This document shows positions 19,163-28,889 of a stretch of 64,000 bases of DNA, piece by piece. Within the stretch, counting starts at the first letter, position 1, and every line of letters begins with the position of its first letter. The notes below the pieces were generated by a model. It searched no databases and was not told the DNA's origin. It was given only the letters and a program-made list of their open reading frames with translations. Both the position numbers and the translations under genes were made by a program. Location of the stretch: contig CANMNF010000002.1 in the NCBI GenBank assembly GCA_947499255.1, positions 694,430 to 758,429 of the forward strand, read 5' to 3'. The DNA is from an uncultured Sphingomonadaceae bacterium (lineage in GTDB: Bacteria > Pseudomonadota > Alphaproteobacteria > Sphingomonadales > Sphingomonadaceae).

Positions 19163-20188
19163 TCAATTTGTAGAGGTTTGCCTCTGCCCATTGTCGTTGC
19201 TGGCAAGCAAAGTATCGCGGCTGACATAGCCATCGTAAATCGCCCGCGCGATCCCGGCGATGCGCGAATTGCGATTGCGGCCTGATCCTTGACCGGTGAC
19301 ATAAATCGCCACCACAATTGATCGTCCGTCAGGCGCTGTTAGAATGCCCACATCGGATGCCACACGGTGAAGCGTGCCGGTTTTGTGCGCTACGGTAACA
19401 TCATCGGGCATCATGGCTGGAATACGGCTTTTGCCGGTCCGGCAACGCTCCATCGCATCAATAATGATTTCCCGGCTTTTTGTACTCAGCCAGCGGCCTT
19501 GGTAAATCCCGGCGAGCAGTTCGACCATGGCATCAGGCGTCACGCTATCGCGTGGATCGATATAGCTGCGCGCATCAAATTCCCGGTTATCGCGCACCAA
19601 TGTCGCGATATCGCGGTCCAGACTGAATTCAGAGATGCCAGCTCTGCGCATCCAGTCATTCACCGGCTCGACCCCGCCCATCGCGGCAAGAAGCGCGTCA
19701 GTGGCAGGGTTGGAGCTGCGTGTGATCATCAGATCAATCAATTCCAACGCTGGCAGATATTCGCCTTTGCGCACCGGCGCGACAGCGGTGCTAAGCGGTG
19801 TGGAGCGTTGCGGCCAAAGTGTTGGATATTCGCTGGATAAGCTCCAGCGGCCTTCATCCACGCCTTCCAGATAGGCTGCGGCTATGGCGATTTTGCTGGT
19901 GCTGGCAAGCGGGAAACGTTGATCGCCGACAACCGAAATCCGCTGACCTGTTGAAAGATCAATTGCGGCCACGCCAATACGGCCATTGCTGCCATCGGCG
20001 AGCTGCGCAATGTGTGCTTCGAGATAGTTTTCGTAAGCAGGCGTGAAATCCCGCGGCGCGCGATCTTCGGTTCCAAAGGCGCGGTCAAAATCGGCTTCGA
20101 GATCGACGCTTTGCGCTTGGGCAGAGGCCAGCGGAGCCAACGCCAAAGCGCCAGCGGCAACGATCTGTCCAATGCGATTCAGCTTCAT
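19163..20188 (-). CDS. class A beta-lactamase-like serine hydrolase lacking key residues
   Basis: A 341-aa exported protein with a Sec signal peptide (cleavage near residues 24-26 after ASAQA). The class A fold is clear: active-site S96-T-S-K99 (S70-x-x-K73) and K269-T-G (K234-T-G). However the SDN loop reads S158-S-N160 (Asp131 replaced by Ser), and the omega loop has LDRDI where ExxLN is expected, so the deacylating Glu166 appears to be Ile194. It would form acyl-enzymes but hydrolyse poorly, suggesting a penicillin-binding or other peptidase/esterase role rather than true resistance. No ampR-type regulator is adjacent. Confidence 0.82.
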   Translation of the reverse strand: MKLNRIGQIVAAGALALAPLASAQAQSVDLEADFDRAFGTEDRAPRDFTPAYENYLEAHIAQLADGSNGRIGVAAIDLSTGQRISVVGDQRFPLASTSKIAIAAAYLEGVDEGRWSLSSEYPTLWPQRSTPLSTAVAPVRKGEYLPALELIDLMITRSSNPATDALLAAMGGVEPVNDWMRRAGISEFSLDRDIATLVRDNREFDARSYIDPRDSVTPDAMVELLAGIYQGRWLSTKSREIIIDAMERCRTGKSRIPAMMPDDVTVAHKTGTLHRVASDVGILTAPDGRSIVVAIYVTGQGSGRNRNSRIAGIARAIYDGYVSRDTLLASNDNGQRQTSTN

Positions 20189-20365
20189 GAGTTAATTCCT
20201 GAACTGGTTTTGTAAGATTTTGCTTAAAGCTGCGGTGCAAAGCGATGCAAGCGCGATGAACCGCATGATTTTGGCGATGACACGAGTCAAAAAACAGCTT
20301 TTGAACCGCAATCCCTTCAAACCAATAGCAATTTATATCTGAAAGCGGGCTGAACTGGGCGCTGG

Positions 20366-21157
20366 TTAATTTCCCGGTTTGCGCAATCGCCATGCAAATT
20401 GATCGCTTTTGCCGCGTATGCTTTCGTCAAATACGTTGGTCCCTAGATCATCCGCCGGATTGGCGTAGAGGTCACTTTCCGCCTCCAGCACAAAGCCCAC
20501 TGCGGTCAATTGATCCATCGCGACTTGCTTGTCCATGCGGTGCAAAGTGTTGGCAGCATCAAGCCCGGCACCCTCCATCGCGGTGTGATCCACCACCACC
20601 AATACGCCGCCCGGTTTCAGCGCATCATAAAGCGCTTTTGTGGCGGCTTTGGCAGAACCTTGGGGCACTTCGTCAATATACAGATCGTGATAATTCTGGA
20701 CGGTAATGATCGTGTCCAACGCGCCTTTTGGAAAGTCTGGCTCGGCAATTGGTCCGCGCAAAGGCAGCACTTGTTTGGGCGTGCCGTCATCCTCGCTATA
20801 CCGGCGCACAGTGTCATCTTGCTGTTCGGCAAGTTCAGGGATCATGGCGATGAATTCAGTCGGCTGAAACGCATAGACTTTGCCATCAGAGCCAACGGCG
20901 ATCGCCAGCAGTTTGGTCCAATACCCGCCACCCATCACAAAATCGCCGACCTTTTCGCCTTTGTCGATCTGCGCGAAGGTGAGCATTTTGGCGGGCTTGC
21001 GCTGCGCATCATCGGCTTGATCATCCAGCCGCGCGATATCGTTCACCGCCTGCATATATTGCCGCTGCGTATATTGCGGCGCTTCTGGCGAGGGTTCAGC
21101 CGCATCGCATGCAGCCAAAGCGCTCATGGCAATGGCGGTTATGATCAATCGTTTCAT
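20366..21157 (-). CDS. exported class I methyltransferase-like lipoprotein
   Basis: A 263-aa protein with a lipoprotein signal (MKRLIITAIAMSALAAC, lipobox L-A-A-C) followed by a Rossmann methyltransferase-like domain of the COG4798 (predicted methyltransferase) type. SAM motif I appears as VGDFVMGGGYWTKLLAIAV, and further family blocks are IITVQNYHDLYIDE and LKPGGVLVVVDHTA. Export of a SAM-type enzyme is odd because SAM is cytoplasmic; it may bind another ligand or have lost catalysis (inference). It lies 177 bases downstream of nothing obvious and upstream of the beta-lactamase-like gene on the same strand, with a gap that argues for separate transcription. Confidence 0.78.
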   Translation of the reverse strand: MKRLIITAIAMSALAACDAAEPSPEAPQYTQRQYMQAVNDIARLDDQADDAQRKPAKMLTFAQIDKGEKVGDFVMGGGYWTKLLAIAVGSDGKVYAFQPTEFIAMIPELAEQQDDTVRRYSEDDGTPKQVLPLRGPIAEPDFPKGALDTIITVQNYHDLYIDEVPQGSAKAATKALYDALKPGGVLVVVDHTAMEGAGLDAANTLHRMDKQVAMDQLTAVGFVLEAESDLYANPADDLGTNVFDESIRGKSDQFAWRLRKPGN

Positions 21158-21223
21158 GCTGGGGCTCCCTCTCTCAGTTGGGAAGAATAGTGCTTTTGGG
21201 TGGTGCGCAAAAATGGCGATAGC

Positions 21224-22522
21224 TTATCGGTCGTTTTGCACATTACGGCGCGCAGCGATGAGAAACAGCGCTCCACCAACCGCGATGACCACCAGTGTCG
21301 GAATTATGGCCGAGGCGGGAGCCTGCATCAGTAGCCATATGCCAAATGCCCCGGCAAAAGGTATGATGAGCGCCCAATACCATCGCATAGTCATCGCAAT
21401 ACCGCCCTCATCACGCCGCCACAGCATGACAAGCGCGGAAATGACCAGCAAACCCGCGATCGTCTCCAGCGCGACCACAAATTTGGCCAGAGTTGCAAAT
21501 GTGTTCGTCAAAGCAAGGACGGCGACAATCGCGCCATACAGAGCGATTGCATAAGCAGGCGTTTGAAATCGCGGAGAAACCTTGCTCAGCACAGGTGGCA
21601 GAAGGCGGCGCGTGCTCATCGCGAAGATCAGCCGCGGCATGCTGACGAAATAGCTGAGTTGATTGGTGCCGGTGGAAAAAATCGCAGCGATGCTGATCAA
21701 CACAATGCCCGTTTGGCCAAGCACCGCTTCACCCGCCGATGCCAGCGGTCGATCCATGTTTACGTCTTGCGGATCAATCGCAATATAGGCCCATTGCACA
21801 AGCGCATAAAATACCGCGATAAGCGCAATTGTCAGATATATCGAGCGGCCCACATTGCGCTTGGGATCTTTGGTTTCGCCAGCAGAAATCGCCGATAGCG
21901 CCGCGCCGGAATAGGCATAGGCAAGCAGCAAGGCGATAGCTTCAACTTCGCTAAATTCAGGCAGGACATATTGATCAGGCAGGCCGTTCATAGCAAAGCC
22001 GGTCAGGCAGATTAGCAAGATGGGTCCAAGTTTGAGCGCTGTGCCCACCCATAAAGCGCCAATCGAACGCCGCGTCCCGCTTATCGCAAGGCCCGTGAAG
22101 ACGGCGATAAGCGCGAGGATAATGGCAAGGCGCACAGGCGCCGGATCGAACACCGGAAAAATCGCTGCGAGATAGGCGACCAGCACATGGAAATTGGCCG
22201 CGCGCGCTGCGAGGTTCTGGCTTAGGACAAAGAAGCCCACTTGAAACCCTGCGAAGGGACCAAAGGCGCGTTCGACATAAAGCTCCGGCCCGCCAGATTG
22301 ATCGAACAGCGTGCTAAGCTTGGCATAGATCGCCACCGTTGCAGCTACAGGCAAAGCAAAGGCGAGAACGATCAGCGGCGCCAAGCTGCCCGTCCCGGCA
22401 TAAAGCAGGGCGGGCAAGGCAAAGATCCCGGCGCCAATCACGCCATTGAGATTGATCAATGTCGCACCAACCAACCCGATGGCGCGTGGCGGATGGCCGT
22501 TTGTAAAAGTGCCCTTAGACAT
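21224..22522 (-). CDS. APC-superfamily amino-acid permease
   Basis: A 432-aa inner-membrane transporter. The first helix carries the signature GLVGATLINLNGVIGAGIFALPALL, whose G-A-G-I-F is the substrate-binding unwound segment of APC-fold transporters, and about twelve hydrophobic segments follow. The conserved YAYSGAALSAISAGETKDPKRNVGRSI loop places it in the amino acid/polyamine/organocation family. Substrate cannot be told. The ATG at 22522 is preferred over a TTG at 22552. No enzyme gene is adjacent to hint at a substrate. Confidence 0.9.
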   Translation of the reverse strand: MSKGTFTNGHPPRAIGLVGATLINLNGVIGAGIFALPALLYAGTGSLAPLIVLAFALPVAATVAIYAKLSTLFDQSGGPELYVERAFGPFAGFQVGFFVLSQNLAARAANFHVLVAYLAAIFPVFDPAPVRLAIILALIAVFTGLAISGTRRSIGALWVGTALKLGPILLICLTGFAMNGLPDQYVLPEFSEVEAIALLLAYAYSGAALSAISAGETKDPKRNVGRSIYLTIALIAVFYALVQWAYIAIDPQDVNMDRPLASAGEAVLGQTGIVLISIAAIFSTGTNQLSYFVSMPRLIFAMSTRRLLPPVLSKVSPRFQTPAYAIALYGAIVAVLALTNTFATLAKFVVALETIAGLLVISALVMLWRRDEGGIAMTMRWYWALIIPFAGAFGIWLLMQAPASAIIPTLVVIAVGGALFLIAARRNVQNDR

Positions 22523-22569
22523 CGGCGGCAAGCTGAACGAAAGCGCGATCAAGTCAAGCGCCGGGATGG

Positions 22570-23319
22570 CTAACTTGCCAGCTTACAGCGCACATCCTGC
22601 ACAAAATTGCTGCGGCGCAGGAGGTGGAAGATAACAGAGGCAACCACGCGCCCGGCAAATCGCATTGGCCGACGCAATTGGATAAGGAGCACAAGGCGCG
22701 GTTCGGCCGTCTCGTTCCACACCTCGTGCGTATACGTGTCGTCAAACACCAGCCATTTGCCTTCGCGCCATTGATGCATCTGGCCGTCAATCGCGATTGC
22801 GCAGCGCCCTTCGCTTTTGGGCAGCACCAGCGGCAAATGGCAGTTTACCCACGCCTTTGTGAGGCCGCGATGCGGCGGAACATAAGTGCCCGACTCCATG
22901 ATCGAGACAAAGGCGGTGACCAATCCAGGCATGTCTGCAAGGGCTTTGCTGGTAACAGGGCAGCATTTTTGATTGGCACAAGCGTCATAGCCATAACCAT
23001 GCAGGAAGAAGCTTTTCCAACGCTCATCGCTGGCAATACGGCGATGGTCTGGTGACATCTCATCCAGCGGCGGAATGGCCTCGCGCTCTTGCAAAAGAGC
23101 CAAAGCTTCGCGCTGTATCGCGTCAAACTTTTGCAATATTGGTGAAAGTTGCGCAAATTGTTTTGCGCAGATCACAGGAGTTGTCTCAATCATCGATTGC
23201 CGCGCAAAGAAGCGGTTGAGTGGTTGGCGTATTCGCCGCCCGAACCGATTGATCAAAGACCCTTTGGGCCGTACGAATTTGGGCGCGCCTGCACCGTGTG
23301 TGGTTCCACCCTTGTCCAT
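22570..23319 (-). CDS. aspartyl/asparaginyl beta-hydroxylase family protein
   Basis: A 249-aa Fe(II)/2-oxoglutarate-dependent dioxygenase of the Asp/Asn beta-hydroxylase group (the LpxO-like lipid A hydroxylases belong here). The iron ligands are visible in GTYVPPHRGLTKAWVNCHLPL (first His) and DDTYTHEVWNET (second His), and the 2-oxoglutarate-binding Arg is in AEPRLVLLIQLRRP. The ATG at 23319 has a GGGGAGG site four bases upstream; an ATG six codons earlier lacks one. The C-terminal basic, hydrophobic stretch may touch the membrane. Substrate could be lipid A or a protein; not decidable here. Confidence 0.87.
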   Translation of the reverse strand: MDKGGTTHGAGAPKFVRPKGSLINRFGRRIRQPLNRFFARQSMIETTPVICAKQFAQLSPILQKFDAIQREALALLQEREAIPPLDEMSPDHRRIASDERWKSFFLHGYGYDACANQKCCPVTSKALADMPGLVTAFVSIMESGTYVPPHRGLTKAWVNCHLPLVLPKSEGRCAIAIDGQMHQWREGKWLVFDDTYTHEVWNETAEPRLVLLIQLRRPMRFAGRVVASVIFHLLRRSNFVQDVRCKLAS

Positions 23320-23365
23320 ATCCCTCCCCGGATACATGCAATGCGTTCCGGGGAGCTTATAGCAT

Positions 23366-23395
23366 AAGGGCCGGAGGATTTCTCCCCCGGCCCTT
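23366..23395 (-). terminator. hairpin downstream of groEL
   Basis: Arms AAGGGCCGGAGGA (23366-23378) and TCCCCCGGCCCTT (23383-23395) pair over 13 bases; read on the minus strand the loop is a GAAA tetraloop. The following T-run is short, so termination may be partial. Confidence 0.6.
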
Positions 23396-23421
23396 TAACT
23401 GGTGCATATATTGCGGTGAGC

Positions 23422-25119
<1,698 letters not shown>

Positions 25120-25133
25120 TCAAAGGTGTCGGC

Positions 25134-25421
25134 TCAGCCGATCACGCCCATGATGTCGCTTTCCTTCATGATCAGCAGATCTTCGCCATCGAGTTTCACC
25201 TCGGTGCCGCCCCACTTACCGAAAAGCACCTTGTCTCCGGGCTTTACGTCGAGTGGGGTCACGCTGCCATCGTCAGCTTTGCTGCCATTGCCAACGGCGA
25301 CGATTTCGCCTTCGCTGGGCTTTTCCTGAGCGCTGTCAGGGATGATGATGCCGCCAGCCGTCTTTTCCTCAGCTTCGAGGCGACGGACCAGAACGCGGTC
25401 GTGCAAGGGGCGGAATGCCAT
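25134..25421 (-). CDS. groS: co-chaperonin GroES
   Basis: Heptameric lid of the GroEL chamber, 95 aa. It has the family start [21 protein letters not shown], the mobile loop [14 protein letters not shown] that contacts GroEL, and the C-terminal [14 protein letters not shown]. The start at 25421 is chosen because a GAAGAGG site lies eight to nine bases upstream and the sequence matches family N termini; an ATG six codons upstream lacks support. First gene of the operon. Confidence 0.97.
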   Translation of the reverse strand: MAFRPLHDRVLVRRLEAEEKTAGGIIIPDSAQEKPSEGEIVAVGNGSKADDGSVTPLDVKPGDKVLFGKWGGTEVKLDGEDLLIMKESDIMGVIG

Positions 25422-25457
25422 AGTTATGACCTCTTCCATGTTAAAAGGTTATGTCGA

Positions 25458-25520
25458 TTGGCACTCTCCCCATGAGAGTGCCAGCGACGCGGATATGTGT
25501 AGCGCGCGCGGCAGAGTCAA
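25458..25520 (-). promoter_or_regulatory. groESL promoter with CIRCE operator
   Basis: The CIRCE element is TTGGCACTC (25458-25466), nine bases, GAGTGCCAG (25476-25484), close to the consensus TTAGCACTC-N9-GAGTGCTAA. The promoter read on the minus strand has TTGACT (25520-25515), 17 bases, CATATC (25497-25492), so transcription would begin at the edge of CIRCE. Repression by HrcA is expected; hrcA itself is not in the window. Confidence 0.93.
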
Positions 25521-25551
25521 CAGCTGCGCGTGCAAATTTTTGGCGGCTTCG

Positions 25552-26961
25552 TCAGGCGATTTGTGATGGCACAAGGCCAAGGCTCTCACGCCTCGCCCAG
25601 CGATGCAGCAACAAGGCGGCTGCGACCACAAGGCCTGCCGCAAGGCCAGTCCACACGCCAATTCCCGCAAGCCCTGTGGCAAGGCCCAGACCCGCTGCCA
25701 AACCAAAGCCGGGCACCCAGTATGAGAAGATTGCGATCCACATCGGGACGCGTGTATCTTGCAGCCCGCGCAATGCGCCCGCCGCTGTCACTTGTACTGC
25801 GTCAAAGAATTGGAAAGCTGCGGCCACCACAAGAAAGCTGATGGCAAAAGGCACCAGCGCGGCATTCTTGGGATCGTCTACATCGATATAAAGCGATAGG
25901 AGCAGTTCAGGTGTAAAAAGCATCAAGCTGGCCGTCACCGCCATGAACGCGGTGGCAATTGCAATCGCGGCCCAGCCTGCGCGCTTCACGCCTTCATGCT
26001 CCTTGGCACCGTAAAAATATCCCACACGTATGGTGGCCGCTTGCCCCACGCCCGTTGGAACCTGAAAAGCCAATGCCGCGATTTGTAGCGCAAGCGTATG
26101 CGCAGCCAGCTCCAGCGCGCCGATGCGACCCATCAGGAATGCCGCTGCGCCAAATACGCCGGCTTCGGCAAGAATGGTCCAGCCAATTGGCGTGCCGATG
26201 CGCACAACTTCACGAAACCGCAACCAGTCAGGCCGCCAGAAGAAGCCAAAGATGTGATAACGGGCCAGGCGCGGATCGGTGAAAATCGCGATGATATAGA
26301 ACACCACTATCGCCCAAGCTGTGATGATTGTGGCAATCGCGGCACCTTGCAGGCCCAGCGCAGGCGCCCCCCAATTGCCAAAGATCAGCATATAATTGCC
26401 CAAACCATTCACGCCGATGCCAAGCGCAGTCACCATAGTGGCGAAAAAAGGCCGCCCCAATGTTGAGACATAGGTGCGCAGCACCCCGCCCATGATCATT
26501 GGGATCGTCGCCCAAAGCAGGAGGTCCATATACCCGCCAGCCAGCGCGATTATCTGCTCTTCCTGGCCGGTGGCGCGCATGATCTGTTCGGCAAAAGCGC
26601 AGATGATCATAGCCACCGCGCCGGTGATCACTGCCAGCCACATGGCCATGCGCATGGTACGCCGCACAGGCCGTAACGCTGGTGCACGCGCACCAAGCTC
26701 TGCTGCCATGATCGGCGCTGCAGCTCCTGTCATTCCTTGTAATGCCCACACCAGCAGACCGAAAATTGATACCGAAAGTGCCGACGCCGCCAGTGCTTCT
26801 GGCCCGATACGCGCGATAAAGATCACATCGATTGCATAGGTCAGCATTTGCAGCAGATTGGCCAGCACCAAAGGCGCTGCAAGACGCAGCGTTTCGGCAA
26901 ACTCGGCTTTCCAGCCGGGCACTGGCCAGCCGGGCCTTGAGGGGTGGGCAATAGGCTTCAT
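25552..26961 (-). CDS. MATE-family multidrug/cation antiporter
   Basis: A 469-aa membrane protein with about twelve helices in two related halves. It starts FAETLRLAAPLVLANLLQMLTYAIDVIFIARIG, typical of the NorM branch of MATE exporters, and the second half repeats the pattern at RFREVVRIGTPIGWTILAEAGVFGAAAFLMGRIG. It would expel cationic compounds in exchange for protons or sodium. The gene is immediately upstream of the groES promoter region but on the same strand and downstream of nothing related, so it is probably transcribed alone. Confidence 0.93.
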   Translation of the reverse strand: MKPIAHPSRPGWPVPGWKAEFAETLRLAAPLVLANLLQMLTYAIDVIFIARIGPEALAASALSVSIFGLLVWALQGMTGAAAPIMAAELGARAPALRPVRRTMRMAMWLAVITGAVAMIICAFAEQIMRATGQEEQIIALAGGYMDLLLWATIPMIMGGVLRTYVSTLGRPFFATMVTALGIGVNGLGNYMLIFGNWGAPALGLQGAAIATIITAWAIVVFYIIAIFTDPRLARYHIFGFFWRPDWLRFREVVRIGTPIGWTILAEAGVFGAAAFLMGRIGALELAAHTLALQIAALAFQVPTGVGQAATIRVGYFYGAKEHEGVKRAGWAAIAIATAFMAVTASLMLFTPELLLSLYIDVDDPKNAALVPFAISFLVVAAAFQFFDAVQVTAAGALRGLQDTRVPMWIAIFSYWVPGFGLAAGLGLATGLAGIGVWTGLAAGLVVAAALLLHRWARRESLGLVPSQIA

Positions 26962-27103
26962 GTGGCGAATCTAGCGGGTCCGGATAGGGGAGGCTGGTTG
27001 CGTTGGAAACTGGCAATTATGTCACGTCGCTGTGTCAACTGGGCTTGCGCGCAGGCTGGCTTGGCCCCAACTGTGGCATGTGCGTACCGGGTTTGGAGCA
27101 ATG

Positions 27104-27517
27104 ATGGCAAAGCGTTTGGCAATTTGTGGCAGTTTTGGCTTTGGCGCGATTGGAGTTGGCCCGATTGGTGTGGGCCTTATTGGTGTAGCTGGCTTTTTGG
27201 CCACCGCGCTCAATGCGCAACCTCCAAGCACTCAACCGCCTGATGTCATGATGCAATGCCTGGGCTGCCATAGTGTGGAGCCAGGCCGTCATTCTGTGGG
27301 ACCATCGCTTGCCGGGACCTATGGGAAGGATGCGGCCTCGCAGGATGGTTATGAGTATAGCTATGCTTTGATGGATGCACAGTTGGTTTGGGATGAAGCA
27401 ACGCTCGATAGCTATCTGGCAAATCCGGCACGATTTGTGCCTGATGGAGCAATGAATTCACGCGTGCCCGATGCGTCAGAGCGTGCCGCGATCATTGCCT
27501 ATCTCAAAAGCCTGTAG
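27104..27517 (+). CDS. membrane-anchored c-type cytochrome
   Basis: A 137-aa cytochrome c. A hydrophobic N-terminal helix with a repeated G-I-G-V pattern (residues 12-36) serves as signal anchor; the haem motif is C52-L-G-C55-H56 and the sixth ligand is probably the Met in DGAMNSRVPD. It resembles class I cytochrome c2/c550 and is a clear relative of the cytochrome at 46655 (both have VGPSLAG after the haem site and end AIIxYLKxL). The second of two adjacent ATGs has the better GGAG spacing; 27101 is the alternative. Periplasmic electron carrier. Confidence 0.88.
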   Translation: MAKRLAICGSFGFGAIGVGPIGVGLIGVAGFLATALNAQPPSTQPPDVMMQCLGCHSVEPGRHSVGPSLAGTYGKDAASQDGYEYSYALMDAQLVWDEATLDSYLANPARFVPDGAMNSRVPDASERAAIIAYLKSL

Positions 27518-27540
27518 GAAAGCGCGCGACCTCTCTTGCA

Positions 27541-27575
27541 CATAGCGAAAGGGCGGCACCTTGCGGCACCGCCCT
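27541..27575 (-). terminator. terminator of rplJL
   Basis: On the minus strand GGGCGGTGCC (27574-27565), GCAA tetraloop, GGTGCCGCCC (27560-27551) pair over ten bases with two G-U pairs, then TTTCGCT. It sits 64 bases after the rplL stop and between convergent genes. Confidence 0.65.
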
Positions 27576-27638
27576 CCCATCCGCAGGCGCTTCAAGACAC
27601 CCACGAAATTTGCGTAAAGGCTTAGTTCAGCGAGCCAA

Positions 27639-28013
27639 TTACTTGAGCTCAACCGTACCGCCAGCTGCTTCGATCTTGCCTTTGATTTCTTCGGCTTCTG
27701 CTTTGGCAACGCCTTCTTTGACGGCCTTGGGCGCGCCTTCGACGAGAGCTTTGGCTTCGGTGAGGCCCAGACCGGTAATGGCGCGGACTTCCTTAATCAC
27801 CTGAATTTTCTTGCCACCGTCGCCGGTCAGAACGACGTCAAACTCGTCCTTTTCTTCGGCTGCTGGGGCATCGCCGCCGCCAGCAGGGCCAGCAACAGCA
27901 ACCGCAGCAGCAGCGCTAACGCCCCACTCTTCTTCCAGTGCGGTAGCAAGTTCAGCAGCTTCCATAACGGTAAGCGACGATAGTTCTTCAACAAGTTTGG
28001 CAATATCAGCCAT
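27639..28013 (-). CDS. rplL: 50S ribosomal protein L7/L12
   Basis: Stalk protein of the large subunit, 124 aa, present in several copies bound to L10 and responsible for recruiting translation factors. The N-terminal dimerisation domain ([22 protein letters not shown]), an Ala/Gly hinge (residues 35-52) and the C-terminal factor-binding domain ([24 protein letters not shown]) are all present. It follows rplJ by 71 bases on the minus strand; unusually rpoB does not come next. Confidence 0.98.
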   Translation of the reverse strand: MADIAKLVEELSSLTVMEAAELATALEEEWGVSAAAAVAVAGPAGGGDAPAAEEKDEFDVVLTGDGGKKIQVIKEVRAITGLGLTEAKALVEGAPKAVKEGVAKAEAEEIKGKIEAAGGTVELK

Positions 28014-28084
28014 GATGTATCACTCCAAATTCTGTGGCGGGGCCAACGTGACCCCAGAAACTTCGCTTCGAAAAGCAACCAGCC

Positions 28085-28600
28085 TTACGCAGCATCCTTG
28101 GCGCCATAGGCTCCAAAAACACGTGCGAGCTTGGCTGCGGGCGCGTTGACGACCTGCGCAACTTTCGTTGCCGGTGCGTTGACGAGACCCACAATCTTAC
28201 CGCGCAACTCGTCCAAGCTGGGCATTGCGGCAAGCGCCTTTACCCCTGCTTCGTCGAGCACAATCGCCCCCATCGAACCACCGACAATTTCCAGTCGATC
28301 GTTTGTCTTGGCGAAGTTTACCGCTGCTTTGGCAGCAGCTACCGGATCATCAGACCAGGCAAGACCAGTGGGACCAGTGAGGTATTCCTCAATGCCCGTA
28401 TAGTCGGTATCCTTCAGGGCGAGCTTGGCGAGACGGTTCTTCGCGACCTTGTAAGACGCACCAGCTTCACGCATCTTGTTACGCAATTCGGTGGACTGAT
28501 CCACGCTCATGCCAAGGTTGCGCGTCACTACGACCACGCCGACCTCTTTCAAGATATCGTTGAGCTGGGCGACTGCATCGGCTTTCTGCGAACGATCCAT
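28085..28600 (-). CDS. rplJ: 50S ribosomal protein L10
   Basis: Base of the ribosomal stalk and translational autoregulator of its own operon, 171 aa. Family marks include MDRSQKADAVAQLNDILKEV, the central YKVAKNRLAKLALKDTDY and a C-terminal helix for L7/L12 binding. A strong AAGGAG site precedes the ATG. It is preceded by its own promoter and a leader; rplK and rplA are not adjacent. Confidence 0.98.
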   Translation of the reverse strand: MDRSQKADAVAQLNDILKEVGVVVVTRNLGMSVDQSTELRNKMREAGASYKVAKNRLAKLALKDTDYTGIEEYLTGPTGLAWSDDPVAAAKAAVNFAKTNDRLEIVGGSMGAIVLDEAGVKALAAMPSLDELRGKIVGLVNAPATKVAQVVNAPAAKLARVFGAYGAKDAA

Positions 28601-28699
28601 GCCATACTCCTTCTACTATGGCCGACCACACTCGATGCGCGGACGACCGGCTCAATTCACCCGGCACCGCTCATGCGATGGGGCGTAGGGTCCGTGATG

Positions 28700-28850
28700 G
28701 GAAAAGGAGCATACCAGGGCGAATGGCCAAAGCATGTTGGGTGGCGCGCCAATGGGGCTTGCCAAGTAATCTCAATTTCCCGTCTAGGCTGGAGATTAAG
28801 ACCGGCATATTCCGGTCACCAACTGTCTCGGACGGATGACTGGCGAACCA
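28700..28850 (-). promoter_or_regulatory. probable L10 leader of rplJL
   Basis: Between the promoter at 28862-28889 and rplJ lies a structured leader of about 240 bases. On the minus strand it has a hairpin at GACTGGTTCGCCAGTC, the segment CCGTCCGAGACAGTTGGTGA, and a second hairpin ACCGGAATATGCCGGT. The GAGACAG...GGTG segment resembles the L10 leader seen before rplJ in many bacteria, where L10 binding represses translation. Boundaries are approximate. Confidence 0.4.
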
Positions 28851-28861
28851 GTCGGAGCGCG

Positions 28862-28889
28862 CAATTAGCCCTATCGGCTCCAAAGTCAA
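28862..28889 (-). promoter_or_regulatory. promoter of rplJL
   Basis: Minus strand TTGACT (28889-28884), 16 bases, TAATTG (28867-28862). It overlaps the last codon of the upstream methyltransferase gene, which indicates that rplJL is transcribed independently of it. Confidence 0.55.
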
